From Comamonas phosphati (GTDB lineage Bacteria > Pseudomonadota > Gammaproteobacteria > Burkholderiales > Burkholderiaceae_C): DNA of 64,000 nucleotides. How positions within the stretch are numbered: position 1 is the stretch's first letter; every line of letters begins with the position of its first letter. Below the pieces are notes generated by a model that did not search any database, was not told where the DNA came from, and saw nothing but the letters and a program-made list of their open reading frames with translations. This document shows positions 61,548 through 64,000 of the stretch, one piece after another. Location: NCBI RefSeq assembly GCF_014637085.1, contig NZ_BMEU01000017.1, forward strand, positions 1 to 64,000, in the 5' to 3' direction. The position numbers and the translations under genes were made by a program.

Positions 61548-62768
61548 ATGCACCGACGCAGTACTCGGCCCGCAACGCCTGGTACCAGAACTTCAACAAC
61601 GGCAACCAGAACAACAACGACATGGAGGCCGAGGGCGGAGTTCGCGCTGTCCGCAGATTCAACCCCACCGGCATTCCAGGACCTGCTGCAAGCCTATCTG
61701 GACTGCTGCCAGGGCAAGCGCAACACCGCCAGCGCGCTGGCATTCGAAGCGCGCCTGGAAGCCAACCTGATCGAGCTGCACGAGGAGCTGCTCAGCGGCC
61801 AATATCAGCCAGGGCGCTCGATCTGCTTTGTCATCACGCGGCCCAAGCCACGTGAAGTGTGGGCGGCGGACTTCCGGGACCGCATCGTCCACCACCTGCT
61901 GTACAACCACATCAGCCCGCGCTTTCACGCGCGGTTCGTGGCGGGCAGCAGCGCGTGCATTCCGGGCCGCGGCACGCTGTATGCGGCGCAGCGCCTGGAG
62001 CACAGCGTGCGCTCCATCACCCAGAACTGGAGCCGCCCGGCGCACTACCTCAAGTGCGACCTGGCGAACTTCTTCGTTGCCATCAACAAGCGCGTGCTGT
62101 TCGCCCAGCTCGCCCAGCAGGTGCAGACCGGCTGGTGGCTGGACTTGGCCCACACCGTACTGTTCCACGACCCGCGCACCAACGTGGAAGTGCAGGACAG
62201 CGCCGGACTGCTGGCCCGCGTTCCGGCGCACAAGAGCCTTTTCAACGCACCCACCGACCTGGGCCTGCCCATCGTCAACCTGAGCAGCCAATTCTTTGCC
62301 AACGTCTACCTGGACACCTTGGACCAGTACGCCAAGCACCAGCTCAAGGCCCGCCACTACGTGCGCTACGTGGATGACTTCGTGCTGCTGCACGAGAGCC
62401 CGCAACAACTGCACCAATGGCTGCAGGCCATCGATGCCTTCCTGCCAGAGCGCCTGGGCGCGCACCTGAACCCGCGCAAGACCATTCTGCAGCCGGTGGA
62501 CCGAGGCATCGATTTTGTGGGCCAGGTCATCAAGCCCTGGCACCGCACCACGCGGCCGCGCACCCTGGCCACGGCCCTGCACCGCATCGAGCACATGCCC
62601 GATGTCGACACCTACGCAGCCGGCAACAGCTATCTCGGCCTGGTGCGCCAGGCCAGCCACAGCCACAAGGAGCGCGCCGCCATCTGCCGCGCTCTGCTCA
62701 AACGCGGCCACGCCGTCGAAGGCATGCACCTCACCCAAGCATTTCGCAAAAAGGAGTCATCCCTATGA
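61548..62768 (+). CDS. DGR reverse transcriptase
   Basis: The conserved RT begins at about residue 43 (FQDLLQAYLDCCQGKRNT), followed by EFK-type template-grip segments, LKCDLANFFVAI (first catalytic Asp), the DGR-type LPIVNLSSQFFANVYL where retroviral enzymes differ, and YVDD at 274-277. The NLSSQ motif is diagnostic of low-fidelity DGR enzymes. No start codon lies between the TR and the conserved domain, so translation must begin upstream of the TR, at ATG 61548 or at ATG 61380 coupled to avd; the TR would then encode a Thr/Arg-rich N-terminal segment. The stop overlaps the parB start (ATGA). Confidence 0.92.
   Translation: MHRRSTRPATPGTRTSTTATRTTTTWRPRAEFALSADSTPPAFQDLLQAYLDCCQGKRNTASALAFEARLEANLIELHEELLSGQYQPGRSICFVITRPKPREVWAADFRDRIVHHLLYNHISPRFHARFVAGSSACIPGRGTLYAAQRLEHSVRSITQNWSRPAHYLKCDLANFFVAINKRVLFAQLAQQVQTGWWLDLAHTVLFHDPRTNVEVQDSAGLLARVPAHKSLFNAPTDLGLPIVNLSSQFFANVYLDTLDQYAKHQLKARHYVRYVDDFVLLHESPQQLHQWLQAIDAFLPERLGAHLNPRKTILQPVDRGIDFVGQVIKPWHRTTRPRTLATALHRIEHMPDVDTYAAGNSYLGLVRQASHSHKERAAICRALLKRGHAVEGMHLTQAFRKKESSL
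61558..61659 (+). repeat. DGR template repeat (TR)
   Basis: This 102-base template carries eight AAC codons in the frame matching VR, plus two TAC, a GAC and an ATG, 28 adenines in all. AAC can be turned into 15 amino acids by adenine mutagenesis without creating a stop. It lies between avd and the conserved RT domain, as in BPP-1. In the RT frame it is open throughout. Confidence 0.95.
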
Positions 62769-64000
62769 CCGAAGCCCACGACACCGTCACCCAGGCTATG
62801 CCCACACCCGGCGCCGGCGAGCGCATGGCGCACGTGCCCGTGCTCAGCATCACCCGCAGCCTGACGAATCCTCGCAAGCACTTCGACCCGGCCAAGCTCG
62901 CCGAGCTGGCGGACAGCATCAAGGCCTCGGGCGTGCACCAGCCCATCTTGATCCGCCCCCTGCCGGTGGAGCGAATCAGTGATGAAATGGCCTGGGCCAG
63001 GGCCGAGAAGCGCCAGCCGGCAGAATACGAGCTGGTGTGCGGCGAGCGCCGCTGGCGTGCCAGCCAGATCGCGGCCGCGGCCGCGATTCCGGCCATGATC
63101 CGCCCCATGACGGATGCCGAGGCTCTCGAGGCCCAGGTGATCGAAAACCTGCAGCGCGAGGACGTGACCGCGCTCGAGGAGGCCGAGGGCTACCAGGTGC
63201 TGATAGATAACAACGGCATCAACGCCGACCAGGTCGCCGAAAAGATCGGCAAGAGCCGAGCCTATGTCTATGCCCGTCTCAAGATCCTGGACCTGTGCCC
63301 CGAAGGCCGCGAAGCGTTGCGCACTGGCGAGCTGGACTACAGCCGCGCCCTCCCCATTGCCCGCATAGCCACCTCCGATCTGCAGCGCGAAGCCCTGAAG
63401 TGGGCAACGAAACCTCTCTACTACCGCAGCGGCGAGAAGCCCAGCGCGCGGGATGTGCAGGAGCACGTCAAGTCCAACTACATGCTGGACTTGCGCAAGG
63501 CTCCATTCAGCCGCAAGGACGCGGATCTGTGCCCCTCGGCCGGCGCATGCACCACCTGCCCCCACCGCACCGGCGCGGACCAAGAGGAAGAAAGCAAGAG
63601 TGCAGACGTGTGCACAAACCCGCCTTGCTACCGCAGCAAAGAGCAGGCCCACGCCGACCAGCTCCGCAAGCAGGCCCAGGAGCGCGGTTGCGAAGTGCTG
63701 GACGAGAAGGAAGCCAAGCAACTGATCGGCTCGTTCTACAGCGACTTCAGCGGCGTGCCCGGTTACAAGCGCCTGGACAGTCCACGGGACTGCCCCATCG
63801 AGGGCAAGACCCTGCGCAAGGCCATCGGCGCCAAGGTCATGGAGCAGTCGGGCATCAAGCCCACCATGGTCACTAACCCCAATGACCCCAAGGAACTGAT
63901 TGCCTGCGTGACGCCCGAGCAGGCCCAACAGCTGCTGCAGATGGCCGGCCATGCCGAGGCCGAAGAGAATTTGGCAGCCGAGGCAAAGGAGCAAGCCAAG
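62765..64000 (+). CDS. ParB/RepB/Spo0J-family protein (3' end outside window)
   Basis: At least 412 residues are open to the right edge. The N-terminal CTPase domain has NPRKHFD, GVHQPILIRPL and CGERRWRASQIA; QVIENLQREDVTALEEAEGYQVL follows; then a helix-turn-helix ADQVAEKIGKSRAYVYARLKIL. A distinct cysteine cluster (DLCPSAGACTTCPH, DVCTNPPCY) near 255-292 may bind zinc. Chromosomal and plasmid ParB spread from parS sites and drive segregation, but no ParA is seen here. The start overlaps the RT stop by four bases, so it is coexpressed with the DGR. One copy of the dispersed palindrome lies within the cysteine cluster. Confidence 0.9.
   Translation, partial: MTEAHDTVTQAMPTPGAGERMAHVPVLSITRSLTNPRKHFDPAKLAELADSIKASGVHQPILIRPLPVERISDEMAWARAEKRQPAEYELVCGERRWRASQIAAAAAIPAMIRPMTDAEALEAQVIENLQREDVTALEEAEGYQVLIDNNGINADQVAEKIGKSRAYVYARLKILDLCPEGREALRTGELDYSRALPIARIATSDLQREALKWATKPLYYRSGEKPSARDVQEHVKSNYMLDLRKAPFSRKDADLCPSAGACTTCPHRTGADQEEESKSADVCTNPPCYRSKEQAHADQLRKQAQERGCEVLDEKEAKQLIGSFYSDFSGVPGYKRLDSPRDCPIEGKTLRKAIGAKVMEQSGIKPTMVTNPNDPKELIACVTPEQAQQLLQMAGHAEAEENLAAEAKEQAK
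63599..63616 (+). repeat. Dispersed palindrome site 5 (15 of 16)
   Basis: AGTGCAGACGTGTGCACA lies within the ParB-family gene itself, encoding SADVCT in the cysteine cluster. Confidence 0.75.

Larger units (their letters stand above)
28750..64000. mobile_element. Lambda/HK97-type siphovirus prophage with a diversity-generating retroelement
   Basis: A nearly complete set of siphovirus genes runs leftward from HNH/TerS/TerL at 50-51 kb to the lysis genes at 29 kb. Replication, the Cro/CI switch, and a rightward operon with a DGR and a ParB gene occupy 52-64 kb. Virion and lysis genes all look intact. No integrase is visible, so either it lies beyond 64000 or the element is maintained in another way. 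The left limit is approximate. Confidence 0.9.

Noticed and set aside
62630-63994. Minus-strand frame opposite the ParB gene
   Set aside because: Antisense shadow; the plus strand holds clear ParB motifs in an uninterrupted frame.

Overview
The window is high-GC DNA from a betaproteobacterium, most likely a member of the Comamonadaceae (Comamonas or Delftia type). This rests on gene content, codon use and a gene-terminal repeat of a kind I associate with that family. No rRNA, tRNA or CRISPR array was seen. It has two parts.

Host chromosome, 1 to about 28.4 kb. The left edge holds the 3' end of an IS5-type transposase next to a truncated DUF482-type gene. Then come a LapA-like membrane protein, acetyl-CoA synthetase (acs), a ProVWX glycine betaine transporter behind a textbook promoter and a roughly 430-base leader, and a seven-gene operon at 8.0-15.0 kb. 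That operon joins a polar-amino-acid-type ABC transporter to KguE/KguK/KguD-like enzymes and a LacI-type regulator. A perfect 14-bp copy of the known PtxS operator lies just upstream of it, so I read it as a 2-ketogluconate regulon in which an ABC importer stands in for the usual MFS permease KguT. After it come a DUF3334 protein, a MarR/MFS pair, a SulP transporter, a ParB-like protein, back-to-back class II and class I fumarases, a DUF938 methyltransferase, cardiolipin synthase, glutamate racemase, a YgjP-like metallopeptidase and a hypothetical gene.

Lambda/HK97-type siphovirus prophage, about 28.8 kb to beyond 64 kb. The leftward late operon, read right to left, runs HNH nuclease, TerS, TerL, portal, S49 protease, HK97 capsid, connectors, tail terminator, tail tube, a -1 frameshifted G/GT chaperone pair, tape measure, tail tip complex, receptor-binding-like proteins and a lysis cassette. 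An AT-richer gene for a secreted protein, followed by two terminators, is inserted in the tail genes. A VapE-type replication gene and a Cro/CI switch lie at 52-57 kb.

The most notable system is a complete diversity-generating retroelement (DGR) at 59.9-62.8 kb: two target genes with C-terminal variable repeats, an Avd-like gene, a 102-bp template repeat and a reverse transcriptase with YVDD and a DGR-type SQ motif. Against the template, VR1 differs at 12 of 97 positions and VR2 at 13 of 102, and every difference is at a template adenine. The DGR is far from the tail genes, in a rightward operon whose putative promoter contains a near-copy of the operator at the cro/cI switch. The reverse transcriptase gene overlaps by 4 bp a ParB-family gene that runs off the right edge. 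An 18-bp palindrome of the form TGTGCA-n-ACGT-n-TGCACA recurs at least five times, only in the prophage, and is a candidate binding site for that ParB.
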